Source: Leptospiraceae bacterium (GTDB lineage: Bacteria > Spirochaetota > Leptospiria > Turneriellales > Turneriellaceae). From it: DNA of 7,920 bases. The position numbers were made by a program, and so were the translations under genes. Below, piece after piece: positions 1 to 6,571 of the stretch. A model generated the notes under the pieces. It did no database searches. It saw nothing but the letters and a program-made list of their open reading frames with translations, and was not told the DNA's origin. Location of the stretch: positions 1 through 7,920 of the forward strand of contig JANWWX010000050.1 of NCBI GenBank assembly GCA_025057195.1, in the 5' to 3' direction. The first letter of the stretch is position 1. Every line of letters begins with the position of its first letter.

Positions 1-1047
1 GACAGTAACTGCAATCTGCTCGCTGACAGGATACCGGCACTGCGCCGTTACTTCCGATCACTCCATGTCCCAGCGGCAGACAAGAAGAAAGTTCCGCTCA
101 TACCAGTCGCCTTCCGCGCCTTGCCCGAATCCATAACCTTGCGCTATTCCGACAACTCACCACAGGCAGTAAAATGCCTGACCGCACAAGTGCTAGCCTT
201 GGGCGAACTCGGTTTCCTGCAAGATGGCTACACCCTTGTCCTACCAGCACTGCAGTCGGTGCGGGTCAACCTCGCCCCTTATGAAAGGGCGGCACTATTG
301 GCTCAAGCGGGCCGCAATGCCTATTTGGCGCTGGCTGAACTTTACCGTAAAAATCCCGCACTTAAAGTAAGGCTCTTGCTCAGCAACATGGTGCCTTATG
401 CGCAGGCACAGCTTTTACCTTTTAACGAACTCGTCGGCAAATTTGTCGCACTGACACCCGAGGAATTAACGGCAGTCAAAAATGCGGCAGTGGCCAATAA
501 CGGCGCTGTGGTCTATATTCCCGATCTTGCTTCCCGGATCGCATTGGCTATCGACACCGCAGTCATCTGGCAGCTGTGGCAAACGCCGCGGGTGCCATAC
601 TATAAAGACAATGCAGGCGAACCTATACTCTACGAAGAATTGCTTTTGCAGTTGCGCCGCGCTCTTACTGAAACTGACGCAGCCGGTACGCTGCTTGAGC
701 GCAAGCTCAAAGCGATTTATGCCTCTTACGCGCGCGACAACGACGAGAAACGCAAATGGGGGGAAAGTATCAACCTACCATACCAACGCGCCAGCAGCGA
801 ACGGTTGATGAAACAACAGCTGCAACTCCTTTTTGACCTTTACGATTTTTCGGCAGTGGGCCTCGAGCCGGATACCTTCATCTCGCTCGAAATGCCCGCA
901 CGGCAGCATTTTCCGCTGTTACACACCCTGGTGCGCCCATTAGCCAGAAAACTCGGTTTGGATGGTAAAAAAGATGGCGCCACAGAGGCGGAAATAGAAG
1001 ATTCGCTGAATTACATCCGCTCCAGCCTGGCACAGACCGGCAAATAG
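1..1047 (+). CDS. Unrecognised protein, 3' part (start lies upstream of window)
   Basis: The reading frame is open from the first base of the window to a TAG at 1045-1047, giving 348 visible residues. The first start-like codon with a long downstream frame is a TTG at 121. It has no Shine-Dalgarno sequence, and the frame is open before it with protein-like content, so I treat the gene as cut by the window edge. The visible protein is rich in Leu and Ala, with alternating hydrophobic and charged residues typical of a soluble helical protein. It has no clear membrane segment, and the C-terminus is charged, ending LAQTGK. I do not recognise the family and give no function. The stop overlaps the GTG start of the next gene by one base (TAGTG), which suggests translational coupling with the small membrane protein and, beyond it, the transketolase subunit. 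The coding call is firm; the product is unknown. Confidence 0.85.
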   Translation, partial: DSNCNLLADRIPALRRYFRSLHVPAADKKKVPLIPVAFRALPESITLRYSDNSPQAVKCLTAQVLALGELGFLQDGYTLVLPALQSVRVNLAPYERAALLAQAGRNAYLALAELYRKNPALKVRLLLSNMVPYAQAQLLPFNELVGKFVALTPEELTAVKNAAVANNGAVVYIPDLASRIALAIDTAVIWQLWQTPRVPYYKDNAGEPILYEELLLQLRRALTETDAAGTLLERKLKAIYASYARDNDEKRKWGESINLPYQRASSERLMKQQLQLLFDLYDFSAVGLEPDTFISLEMPARQHFPLLHTLVRPLARKLGLDGKKDGATEAEIEDSLNYIRSSLAQTGK

Positions 1048-1409
1048 TGGCCTACACTGTCCTGGTTTTCGGCATGGGATTGTCTCTGGCATTTTTCTAC
1101 GCCGCATTTTTTTATCGGCGAAACTTGCGCCGCCATCGCCTGCTGGCCCTATGTGGGGTCATTTGCAACCTTCTGAGCAGCATCTATCTTGTAAGCTCGG
1201 TGCACCTTTTTGGTGTGGCGCTGCCTTCCGCTTATGGTGAGAACATAATTGGGGCGCACCGGATTGCGGCCACCTTGGTTGCGGTGCTGATGCTGGCAGT
1301 TGTTGCCACGGCACTGCGCGGTAAGTTCCAACTGCACCGGAAACTGGGTTATCTATTTTTGCCAGCCTATACGGCTATCTATCTTTCAGGCATTATTATT
1401 TTTTATTGA
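1047..1409 (+). CDS. Small four-helix membrane protein, histidine-containing (DUF420/b561-like topology)
   Basis: This 120-residue protein is likely in the inner membrane, with four hydrophobic segments at about residues 3-22, 33-56, 71-90 and 100-119. Basic loops follow helix 1 (RRNLRRHR, 24-31) and helix 3 (RGKFQLHRK, 91-99). Histidines at 30, 53, 71 and 97 lie at or near helix ends, three of them in HR pairs. This resembles small haem- or quinone-linked membrane proteins such as DUF420 or cytochrome b561-like families, but the resemblance is one of size and topology, not a firm family match. The start is GTG at 1047, overlapping the previous stop by one base with no good Shine-Dalgarno sequence, so translation probably depends on coupling. 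An ATG at 1074 (codon 10) would shorten helix 1 and also lacks a binding site. The TGA at 1407-1409 overlaps the ribosome binding site of the transketolase gene. Function is unknown. Confidence 0.75.
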   Translation: MAYTVLVFGMGLSLAFFYAAFFYRRNLRRHRLLALCGVICNLLSSIYLVSSVHLFGVALPSAYGENIIGAHRIAATLVAVLMLAVVATALRGKFQLHRKLGYLFLPAYTAIYLSGIIIFY

Positions 1410-1415
1410 GGTAAC

Positions 1416-2294
1416 ATGGATTACATTGTCGGTGATGAAAAAGAGAAAGCTAAGCTCGATGCCATCCGTGGCAAAGCACCAGAAGAGATCACTGAGGACG
1501 ACTTGCGTTTTTTGGCGCGGCGCATCCGGCAGAATGTCATCGAAATGGTCTTCCGCGCCAAATCTGGGCACCCTGGAGGACCGCTCGGCTTGGCCGACAT
1601 CTATGCCTATCTCTATTTTAAGGTACTGCGCTGGCATGGCCCCAATCCCGATCGCTTTTTGCTGAGCAATGGCCATGTCTGCGCGGTGCGCTATAGCGCA
1701 ATGGCGCTACGCGGCATCATCAGCGAGGCAGAACTGGCCACTTTCCGCAAGCTTGGCTCCCGGCTACAGGGACATCCCTCGACAAAATTTTTCCCCGAAG
1801 CAGAAAATTCGAGCGGCTCGCTGGGCCAAGGACTCTCAAACGCCTGCGGGCTTGCGCTGGGGTTACGCCTGCAGAAAAACCCAGCGCGGGTTTTCGTCGG
1901 CATGTCCGACGGGGAATGCCAGGAGGGGATGACCTGGGAGGCAGCCATGGCCGCCGCACACTATGCGGTAACCAATCTGCATCCTTTTGTGGATTGCAAC
2001 AACATCCAAATTGATGGTTATGTCCACAAGGTCATGGCGATCGAGCCGCTCCACAAAAAATTTACCGCATTTGGCTGGGAGGCCCGCGTGGCCGATGGCC
2101 ACAACTTTAGCGAAATCGCGGATGCGTTCCATTGGTCGCTCAAGGCCAAAAAACGCCCGCGCATCATCCTCTTCCGCACGGTTTTGGGTAAAGGCGTGTC
2201 GTTCATGGAAAATAACCCCGACTGGCATGGCAGCCCACCGGGACAAAAAGAACGCGACCAGGCACTTGCTGAGCTGGCAGCCATACCGGTTTAG
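1416..2294 (+). CDS. Transketolase, N-terminal subunit (thiamine diphosphate-binding half)
   Basis: This 292-residue protein is the pyrophosphate-binding half of a split transketolase. That enzyme moves two-carbon ketol units between sugar phosphates in the non-oxidative pentose phosphate pathway, in the cytoplasm. Motifs run in the family order: SGHPGGPLG at 50-58, LSNGH at 83-87, GHP at 119-121, GSLGQGL at 134-140, SDGECQEG at 164-171 with VDCNN at 192-196 (the GDG...N cofactor and metal motif), and GKGVSFMEN at 258-266 followed by WHG. Length suits an N-terminal subunit (usually about 270-290); a full transketolase is about 630-670 residues. The first Gly of GDG is Ser here, a variant I believe occurs in related transketolase-like subunits. 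ATG 1416 follows GAGGT at 1408-1412. The C-terminal half is not downstream: the next gene converges and overlaps the stop. A sugar- or secondary-metabolism transketolase-like enzyme is possible, but a housekeeping split transketolase is more likely. Confidence 0.95.
   Translation: MDYIVGDEKEKAKLDAIRGKAPEEITEDDLRFLARRIRQNVIEMVFRAKSGHPGGPLGLADIYAYLYFKVLRWHGPNPDRFLLSNGHVCAVRYSAMALRGIISEAELATFRKLGSRLQGHPSTKFFPEAENSSGSLGQGLSNACGLALGLRLQKNPARVFVGMSDGECQEGMTWEAAMAAAHYAVTNLHPFVDCNNIQIDGYVHKVMAIEPLHKKFTAFGWEARVADGHNFSEIADAFHWSLKAKKRPRIILFRTVLGKGVSFMENNPDWHGSPPGQKERDQALAELAAIPV
2291..2294. other. Convergent gene junction with shared stop codons (TTAG)
   Basis: Bases 2291-2294 read TTAG. On the plus strand, 2292-2294 is the TAG stop of the transketolase subunit. 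On the minus strand, 2293-2291 reads TAA, the stop of the TonB-like gene. The two genes therefore overlap tail-to-tail by four bases. No intergenic space exists for a terminator, and I see no convincing GC-rich hairpin with a T-run close to the joint on either strand. Confidence 0.95.
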
Positions 2295-3205
2295 CGTACG
2301 ATAATCCGGAAAATAAAAGGGATGATCAGAACGCCATTGCCGTCGAGGAGTTCTTTCGGCGGCGGGCCAAAATCGTGCGCGGCATAAAGCGCCTCGATGC
2401 ACGACTGATCGAGCGACTGGTAGCCGAGCGAGGAAACAATCCTGGCATCGCGCACCACCCCCTGCTCGTCGAGTAAGAATAGGACATAAATATCCTGGCT
2501 AGGAAATGCGGTAAAGCGCATGTAGCCGGCGGCATAATTCATCCGGTGGTAGGAATCGCCGAACGTGGGATATGGTTCACCGCCGGGAGGAGCCCACACA
2601 CTCTGGATTTTGTTGATCATCGCCCGGAAATAGCTATAGTGGGCAAAGCGTGTGGTGGGGATTGCAGGCCGTCCGAGATAATCCCAAGAAAGTGCAAAGT
2701 CATGGCGGAAACGGTAATAGGCGGGGATCCGCAACCGGTCAGCAGCCGCAGCCGCGGTTCCAGGCGTATCCTGTGTTATGGCAATGCGCACGCGGCTTTC
2801 TTTGGCGGTAAGGATGCGCGCCAGTTCGCGCCCGCTCAGGATCCGCCCACGCAGCGGATGCATTTCCCCCGGCGACAGCACATAGTCGGTCGTGATGGAC
2901 TCAAAGCCTTTTTCTTGGGTAATTTTTCCCTGCGCTTCGGATTCCTGGTCGGACAGGAACCGGACAGTCTTGCGCCGCTCTGACTTGACCGGCTGCGCAT
3001 TTTCCAAGAGCGCCCTGATGATGGTATTTTCCTCTTCGCTATTGTTTTTTTCCAAATCAGCAAAAATTAACCGGCGTAAGTCAAGCTCCAAAAATAGCGC
3101 GCACAGGATGAATAGCGAAACCACCAACGAAAAAAAATAGCGGAACGACTGCTCAGAAGTCGGATTCTGAAAAGTCCCACTTCCCGCGCTTGCGTGCGAT
3201 GGCAT
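2291..3205 (-). CDS. TonB-type C-terminal domain protein with N-terminal membrane anchor
   Basis: This 304-residue protein has the layout of a TonB/TolA-like periplasm-spanning protein. It has a short cytoplasmic N-terminus, one membrane helix at about 23-41, a long charged middle part, and a C-terminal domain at about 188-302. That domain shows the TonB pattern: a helix (FRAMINKIQSVWAPP, 193-207), strand-like FLLDEQGVVRDARIVSSLG (243-261), SLDQSCIEAL (264-273), GPPP (280-283) and a final hydrophobic strand. Typical TonB carries energy from ExbB-ExbD to outer-membrane receptors. No exbB or exbD is visible, the middle lacks a proline-rich spacer, and the membrane helix has no histidine, so classical energy coupling is doubtful. 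ATG 3205 is supported by AAGGAG eight bases upstream; starting at L27 or V28 would remove most of the helix. It is the last gene of the operon, overlapping the TPR gene by 53 bases. A structural or tethering role is an alternative. Confidence 0.85.
   Translation of the reverse strand: MPSHASAGSGTFQNPTSEQSFRYFFSLVVSLFILCALFLELDLRRLIFADLEKNNSEEENTIIRALLENAQPVKSERRKTVRFLSDQESEAQGKITQEKGFESITTDYVLSPGEMHPLRGRILSGRELARILTAKESRVRIAITQDTPGTAAAAADRLRIPAYYRFRHDFALSWDYLGRPAIPTTRFAHYSYFRAMINKIQSVWAPPGGEPYPTFGDSYHRMNYAAGYMRFTAFPSQDIYVLFLLDEQGVVRDARIVSSLGYQSLDQSCIEALYAAHDFGPPPKELLDGNGVLIIPFIFRIIVR
3130..3137 (-). repeat. Homopolymer run of eight T (coding strand) early in the TonB-like gene
   Basis: The minus strand has eight consecutive T residues covering codons 23-26 (Tyr-Phe-Phe-Ser) at the start of the membrane helix. 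The run lies just after the TPR gene's stop. Loss of one T would switch to a frame that meets a TAA within about 20 codons, so slippage here would turn the gene off. It may simply reflect Phe-rich membrane coding. Confidence 0.6.
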
Positions 3206-3917
3206 CGCGCAAACTCCTTACCTCATCCTCATTTACAGCAGACCTTTTGCCGTATTGCGCCAAAAGCTGTTCTGCTGCAGCATATTCGCCCAAAGCAACA
3301 CTCAGCCTTGCGCAATTGAGAATATACTTGGCTGGCACCTGGTCCGGCCATAATTCCTTGCGGCAGAAACGCCCTGCTGCTTTGGGTTCCTTAAGGTGGG
3401 TAAGGTAAAGCCGAAAAAGCAGATACTCGCGTGCCCAGTCGTCTCGGTGTGTCTCCAGGTATGCTACCAAAAGTTCGCGTGCGCGCGTAATTTCTTTGAG
3501 CTGCAGGTAGAGCGACACTAAGCGTCCAACAACATTGCCATCCGCAAGCCGTGCCTCACTGGGAATACGCGCCAGTTGCTGCAATGCCTCGTCTTTTTTA
3601 TTGCGGGCAGCAAAAATTTCCGCCGCCCTTAGCAGTGCCTCGGTATGGTATTTAGGCGGCAGTTTTGCCTGTTCAACCGCTTGGCGCAGCATACTGAGCG
3701 CAATTTCTTGGGTGATAGGTTCCTGCGCCAGCAAAATGCCCTTGCCATAGAGGGCGAGCGGTTCCGTGGGATTGCTGCGCAGCGCCCGGTCAAAAAGATC
3801 CAGCGCAGTGGTATGCTTGCCCTCCTCCATCCGCCGGATTCCTTCTTCGGCAAGTGCCCGCGCGCGGCAGGCGACCAACAATAAGGCGAGGGCTAATCCC
3901 CCCAAAAAAGCTCTCAT
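3153..3917 (-). CDS. TPR-repeat lipoprotein
   Basis: This 254-residue protein starts with a lipoprotein signal: basic residue at 2, hydrophobic stretch 4-15, and a lipobox-like LVAC ending in Cys17, the expected lipidation site. The rest is helical, in tetratricopeptide-like repeats. The clearest is about 20-53 (EEG, then EGKHTTALDLFDRAL, then NP); weaker ones lie near 55-88, 91-124, 128-160 and 195-224. TPR proteins act as scaffolds for protein assemblies, so a membrane-tethered periplasmic scaffold is the likely role. The ATG (3917-3915) overlaps the TGA of the DUF4340 gene as ATGA. There is no strong Shine-Dalgarno sequence, so translation is probably coupled. The 3' end overlaps the TonB-like gene by 53 bases and ends in an acidic tail (SESDF). 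Whether it sits in the inner or outer membrane cannot be told from sequence. Its partner is unknown; the neighbouring GldG, DUF4340 and TonB-like proteins are candidates. Confidence 0.85.
   Translation of the reverse strand: MRAFLGGLALALLLVACRARALAEEGIRRMEEGKHTTALDLFDRALRSNPTEPLALYGKGILLAQEPITQEIALSMLRQAVEQAKLPPKYHTEALLRAAEIFAARNKKDEALQQLARIPSEARLADGNVVGRLVSLYLQLKEITRARELLVAYLETHRDDWAREYLLFRLYLTHLKEPKAAGRFCRKELWPDQVPAKYILNCARLSVALGEYAAAEQLLAQYGKRSAVNEDEVRSLRDAIARKRGKWDFSESDF
3214..3219 (-). promoter_or_regulatory. Ribosome binding site of the TonB-like gene, inside the TPR gene
   Basis: On the minus strand these bases read AAGGAG, followed by eight bases and then ATG at 3205-3203. This is a near-perfect Shine-Dalgarno sequence placed within the coding sequence of the upstream TPR lipoprotein. 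It decides the start of the TonB-like gene and so establishes the unusually long 53-base out-of-frame overlap. Confidence 0.8.
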
Positions 3918-4879
3918 TTACCAGGTTTTTTGAGATCTGGTAAGGGCGTTTTTTCAAGCAGGTCGTCCAGCTTGGGGAAAAGTGCTTCTGCTTTGGATTT
4001 GGCAATCGTCACCCAGTGCGGCAGGTCAGTGCTTTTGGCAAACATCTCACTGTTGTTATTGGGGCCAATGATCTCCACTTCCTTGCTGACATTGGAAGTG
4101 AGCACGAGCGTGATTTTTCCCCACTTTGCCACCGGCAATGCCTCTTTGTCTTTGGCGAAGCGTGTGCCAGTCAACTCAAGCAGGTCACTGAGGAAGGTAT
4201 TGACCTTGTTCTTGTCCGTGGCGCGCGGCGGTTCCAGGTTGAAGTTGCCCTTGTCATCCGATTTGAGCGTAAAATTGCTTTTGCCCTCTACTTTTATTTC
4301 GCGCACATTTTCCCGTGCCAGGCGCAGCAGCGTGCGGTCGCGGTATTGGTCAAACTCCTGATTCCAATCACCGCGCAAGAAGCCTTTTACAGCATAGACT
4401 GAGTCTTCATCGGCGAGGCGGATGAAGCTGGCATTACCGGCCCCCGAATACTTGCCCAAAATAACCTGCGCGATCTTTTCACCGTTTTCTCCTTCCAGCA
4501 GCAATTGCAGGTCGCTGTCACGCACTTCGTATTCGCCATACGAATCCTTATTCGAGCTGACTTCCTGATAACGGCGTGCTTCAAAAAGGTTTTTGAGGCC
4601 GGTTTCCACTTTGCTGCTGTCGGCGCGCAGCACTCCCAGTGGTGAACCCGCCAACTCAACCGACCAGCCGTCACTGGTCCGGGCAAATGTGCGTTTCTCT
4701 TGGCCGTTGATGTTGAGCGCGACGATTTTTTTGACCCGTTCCGGCCGCCCCGGCAAAAGCGGCTTTGATTTCTCATAGCTCTTTTCAAAAATCAGGAATG
4801 GGTCATTGGCCAAAAATGCGAGGATAAATACCACACCGGTAACGGCGGCCAAGATGGTGTTCTTCTTGAGTGTGTCCAT
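3914..4879 (-). CDS. DUF4340 domain protein, membrane-anchored
   Basis: This 321-residue protein has one N-terminal membrane helix (about 8-24) after a short basic start (MDTLKK), and a large domain outside the membrane. The domain shows the DUF4340 style of repeated beta-rich units: a strand-rich part with GW at 71-72, a helix KVETGLKNLFEARRYQEV (90-107), then YGEYEVRDSDLQLLLEG (114-130), ILGK (140-143), and DEDSVYAV (157-164), followed by FDQYRDRTLLRL (176-187). DUF4340 genes commonly sit directly after gldG-type genes, as here, and are thought to be auxiliary parts of the same ABC module; no biochemical role is established as far as I know. The start at 4879 follows GGAGGG at 4886-4891 with a six-base spacer; that site lies within the last codons of the GldG gene. 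The gap to the GldG stop is three bases. The 3' end shares ATGA with the TPR lipoprotein start. The C-terminus is Lys/Pro-rich. Confidence 0.88.
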   Translation of the reverse strand: MDTLKKNTILAAVTGVVFILAFLANDPFLIFEKSYEKSKPLLPGRPERVKKIVALNINGQEKRTFARTSDGWSVELAGSPLGVLRADSSKVETGLKNLFEARRYQEVSSNKDSYGEYEVRDSDLQLLLEGENGEKIAQVILGKYSGAGNASFIRLADEDSVYAVKGFLRGDWNQEFDQYRDRTLLRLARENVREIKVEGKSNFTLKSDDKGNFNLEPPRATDKNKVNTFLSDLLELTGTRFAKDKEALPVAKWGKITLVLTSNVSKEVEIIGPNNNSEMFAKSTDLPHWVTIAKSKAEALFPKLDDLLEKTPLPDLKKPGK

Positions 4880-4882
4880 CAG

Positions 4883-6571
4883 TTACCCTCCAGCGCCCTC
4901 TGCGGTTGCGGGAATCTCTTCCGAACGTGCCCTACTCTGCCGGCGGTAAAGCCGCAAAAAGCCGGTCACCCCAATGACTCCCAGTGGCAGCGCAAAGGCG
5001 AGGAATGTCAGGATCCTGCGCAGCGCATCCTCGACCATCCGCGTTTTGATGTTGGGCTTTGCCTTTTTGCGCAGCTCCACCAAGTCCTGGTTGCCATGCA
5101 TGACGTCGATTGCGGCAAATATGGTCTTAAAATTTTCCTCCAAAAGCGGCAATCCCGTCATTTCGCCCAGGATGTAGGTCAGGTTGCTGAAAACAAAAGG
5201 CGAACCTAACACCAAAATACTGCCTTCTTTTTCTGCAGCTTTGAGCCAACTGGTGCCAGCTTCCTTCGGGGGTGCCTGCGTGGCGTATTGGCTGGGGAAC
5301 TTGCCGCGCACAAAAATGGCTAAATTATAAACACCGGTATTTTGCTTGGGTGTGCTGAGCATTTCCTCCATCCTGCCTGGATCGAGGAAGGCAAAATTGG
5401 CCTGCGACCAGGCATCGGCGCTGGATTTGGCCAGTATTTCAACCGTGAATTTCCCTTCGCCGGTGGGCAGTTTGTCAGGAATGGTCTTGATGCTTGAGGT
5501 GTAGGGCATGATCAGCGCGGCATTGCCCTTGGTGATTAGGCTCTCCTGGCTCAGGCCATCGCGTGGCACCACAACCCAGGGGGGATAGGGATATTGCACC
5601 ACCTGGAATGGACTGATCGGTTGCACAAAAGGAACATAGTGGTTTTTTTTGGGTTCGTGGATTAAATCAGAGGCCAATTCGATGCCATAGCCCTTGAGGA
5701 ATTCTGTTAGGTCAGGATTGGCCGGGGCGGCCATGAACTGCTGACTGAAGTTAACCTCCATGCCCGAGGCAGCAATGATCAAGTTGCCACCGCGCATCAA
5801 AAACTGGTCGATGCGGAATTTATCGAGCGCTGACAGCGAACCCGGTTGGACGATGATCAGCGTGGACACCTCAACCGGGATTTCGCCGGTCGAAGGGTTG
5901 GTTTCTATGATCTCGTTGTAAAAAGCCGAGACCTTGTCTGCAAAAATCGAAAGGGAGTTGGGATTGCGTTCCTTCTTGAGGGTGAATGGGCCATGCCCTG
6001 CCAAAAGTGCAATCCGCTTTTCGTTCGGCTTGACCATCTTGAAGATGCGCGCGGTCAGGTGGTTTTCCAACTCCTGCTGCTCGAAAAGACTAATCAAGTT
6101 ATTCAAAATCTCCGTTTTGCTGCCGTAAGAGATGGCAAGGCCAAAATAGACGCTCTGTGCCTGCGCTTTTTTGGAGCCTGTTACAGCAATATTGAGCTGC
6201 TGGATGCCAAGCGAACGCGCGCGCTCTGCCGCTGATTTGTCGCTATCGGGATCAAGGACGATTAGCTTTACTTTCCCGCGCGAGCTATTAGCATATTCTT
6301 GGATGAAGTCACGTGCCTTGCGTGCGACCAGTACCGCCTCATCGGGCAAATCGCCGGAGGCAAAAAGTTCAATCGTTGCTTTTTCCGGTAGGCTGCGCAG
6401 CAAATTTTTGCTTGTGCTCGAGATGCGCATCGCCCCCGTCGAGGACAGATCCACCCGCAAATAGACACCATAACTCAGCCAACTGAAGCTAAAAAAGAGG
6501 AGGACATAAAGCAGTGTCGTGGCACGACGTGAGGCGAAAAATTCCTTCAGTTGCTCCACAATTGGCTGCAT
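4883..6571 (-). CDS. gldG: GldG-type ABC transporter auxiliary protein
   Basis: This 562-residue protein has an N-terminal membrane helix (about 16-37), a large extracytoplasmic domain, and a C-terminal membrane helix (about 520-541) followed by a basic tail (RRQSRARS). Family hallmarks follow the first helix: LRVDLSSTG (38-46), then a segment leading to LPEKATIELFAS (61-72). Others are an AGHG motif (191-194), DQFLMRGGNLIIAASG (255-270), and DLVELRKK (497-504) close to the last helix. Length and layout match GldG/ABC_transp_aux proteins, which partner GldF-type permeases; the name comes from Flavobacterium gliding motility, but homologues occur in non-gliders and the substrate is unknown. 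I chose ATG 6571 over the TTG at 6574: AGGGGG at 6577-6582 is five bases from the ATG but only two from the TTG, and the ATG forms a TGATG joint with the permease stop. The extracytoplasmic domain may read or remodel an envelope component; that is inference. Confidence 0.9.
   Translation of the reverse strand: MQPIVEQLKEFFASRRATTLLYVLLFFSFSWLSYGVYLRVDLSSTGAMRISSTSKNLLRSLPEKATIELFASGDLPDEAVLVARKARDFIQEYANSSRGKVKLIVLDPDSDKSAAERARSLGIQQLNIAVTGSKKAQAQSVYFGLAISYGSKTEILNNLISLFEQQELENHLTARIFKMVKPNEKRIALLAGHGPFTLKKERNPNSLSIFADKVSAFYNEIIETNPSTGEIPVEVSTLIIVQPGSLSALDKFRIDQFLMRGGNLIIAASGMEVNFSQQFMAAPANPDLTEFLKGYGIELASDLIHEPKKNHYVPFVQPISPFQVVQYPYPPWVVVPRDGLSQESLITKGNAALIMPYTSSIKTIPDKLPTGEGKFTVEILAKSSADAWSQANFAFLDPGRMEEMLSTPKQNTGVYNLAIFVRGKFPSQYATQAPPKEAGTSWLKAAEKEGSILVLGSPFVFSNLTYILGEMTGLPLLEENFKTIFAAIDVMHGNQDLVELRKKAKPNIKTRMVEDALRRILTFLAFALPLGVIGVTGFLRLYRRQSRARSEEIPATAEGAGG
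4886..4891 (-). promoter_or_regulatory. Ribosome binding site of the DUF4340 gene, within the GldG 3' end
   Basis: The minus strand reads GGAGGG, six bases before ATG 4879-4877. The motif is made by the final Gly-Gly codons of the GldG-type protein, directly before its TAA stop. Translation of the two genes is therefore probably linked. Confidence 0.75.
5643..5650 (-). repeat. Homopolymer run of eight A (coding strand) inside the GldG-type gene
   Basis: The minus strand reads eight A residues spanning the Pro-Lys-Lys-Asn codons (residues 307-310). A run of this length is a possible site of polymerase or replication slippage. No alternative product is evident. Confidence 0.5.

Noticed and set aside
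121..123. TTG as the start of the first gene
   Set aside because: There is no Shine-Dalgarno sequence before it, and the frame is open with protein-like content back to base 1, so the gene most likely starts outside the window.
1107..1113. Seven-T run as a possible terminator
   Set aside because: It lies inside the membrane-protein gene, encodes Phe residues, and has no GC-rich hairpin before it.
1863..2402. Minus-strand open frame of 179 codons opposite the transketolase gene
   Set aside because: It lies antisense to strongly conserved transketolase motifs and runs across the convergent junction. Its composition is rich in Arg, His and Pro without any domain pattern, as expected for a shadow frame.
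2546..2983. Plus-strand open frame of 145 codons opposite the TonB-like gene
   Set aside because: It has no recognisable domain or ribosome binding site, and the opposite strand carries a well-supported gene.
5846..6235. Plus-strand open frame of 129 codons opposite the GldG-type gene
   Set aside because: It is antisense to the conserved GldG region, with no start signal and no family features.
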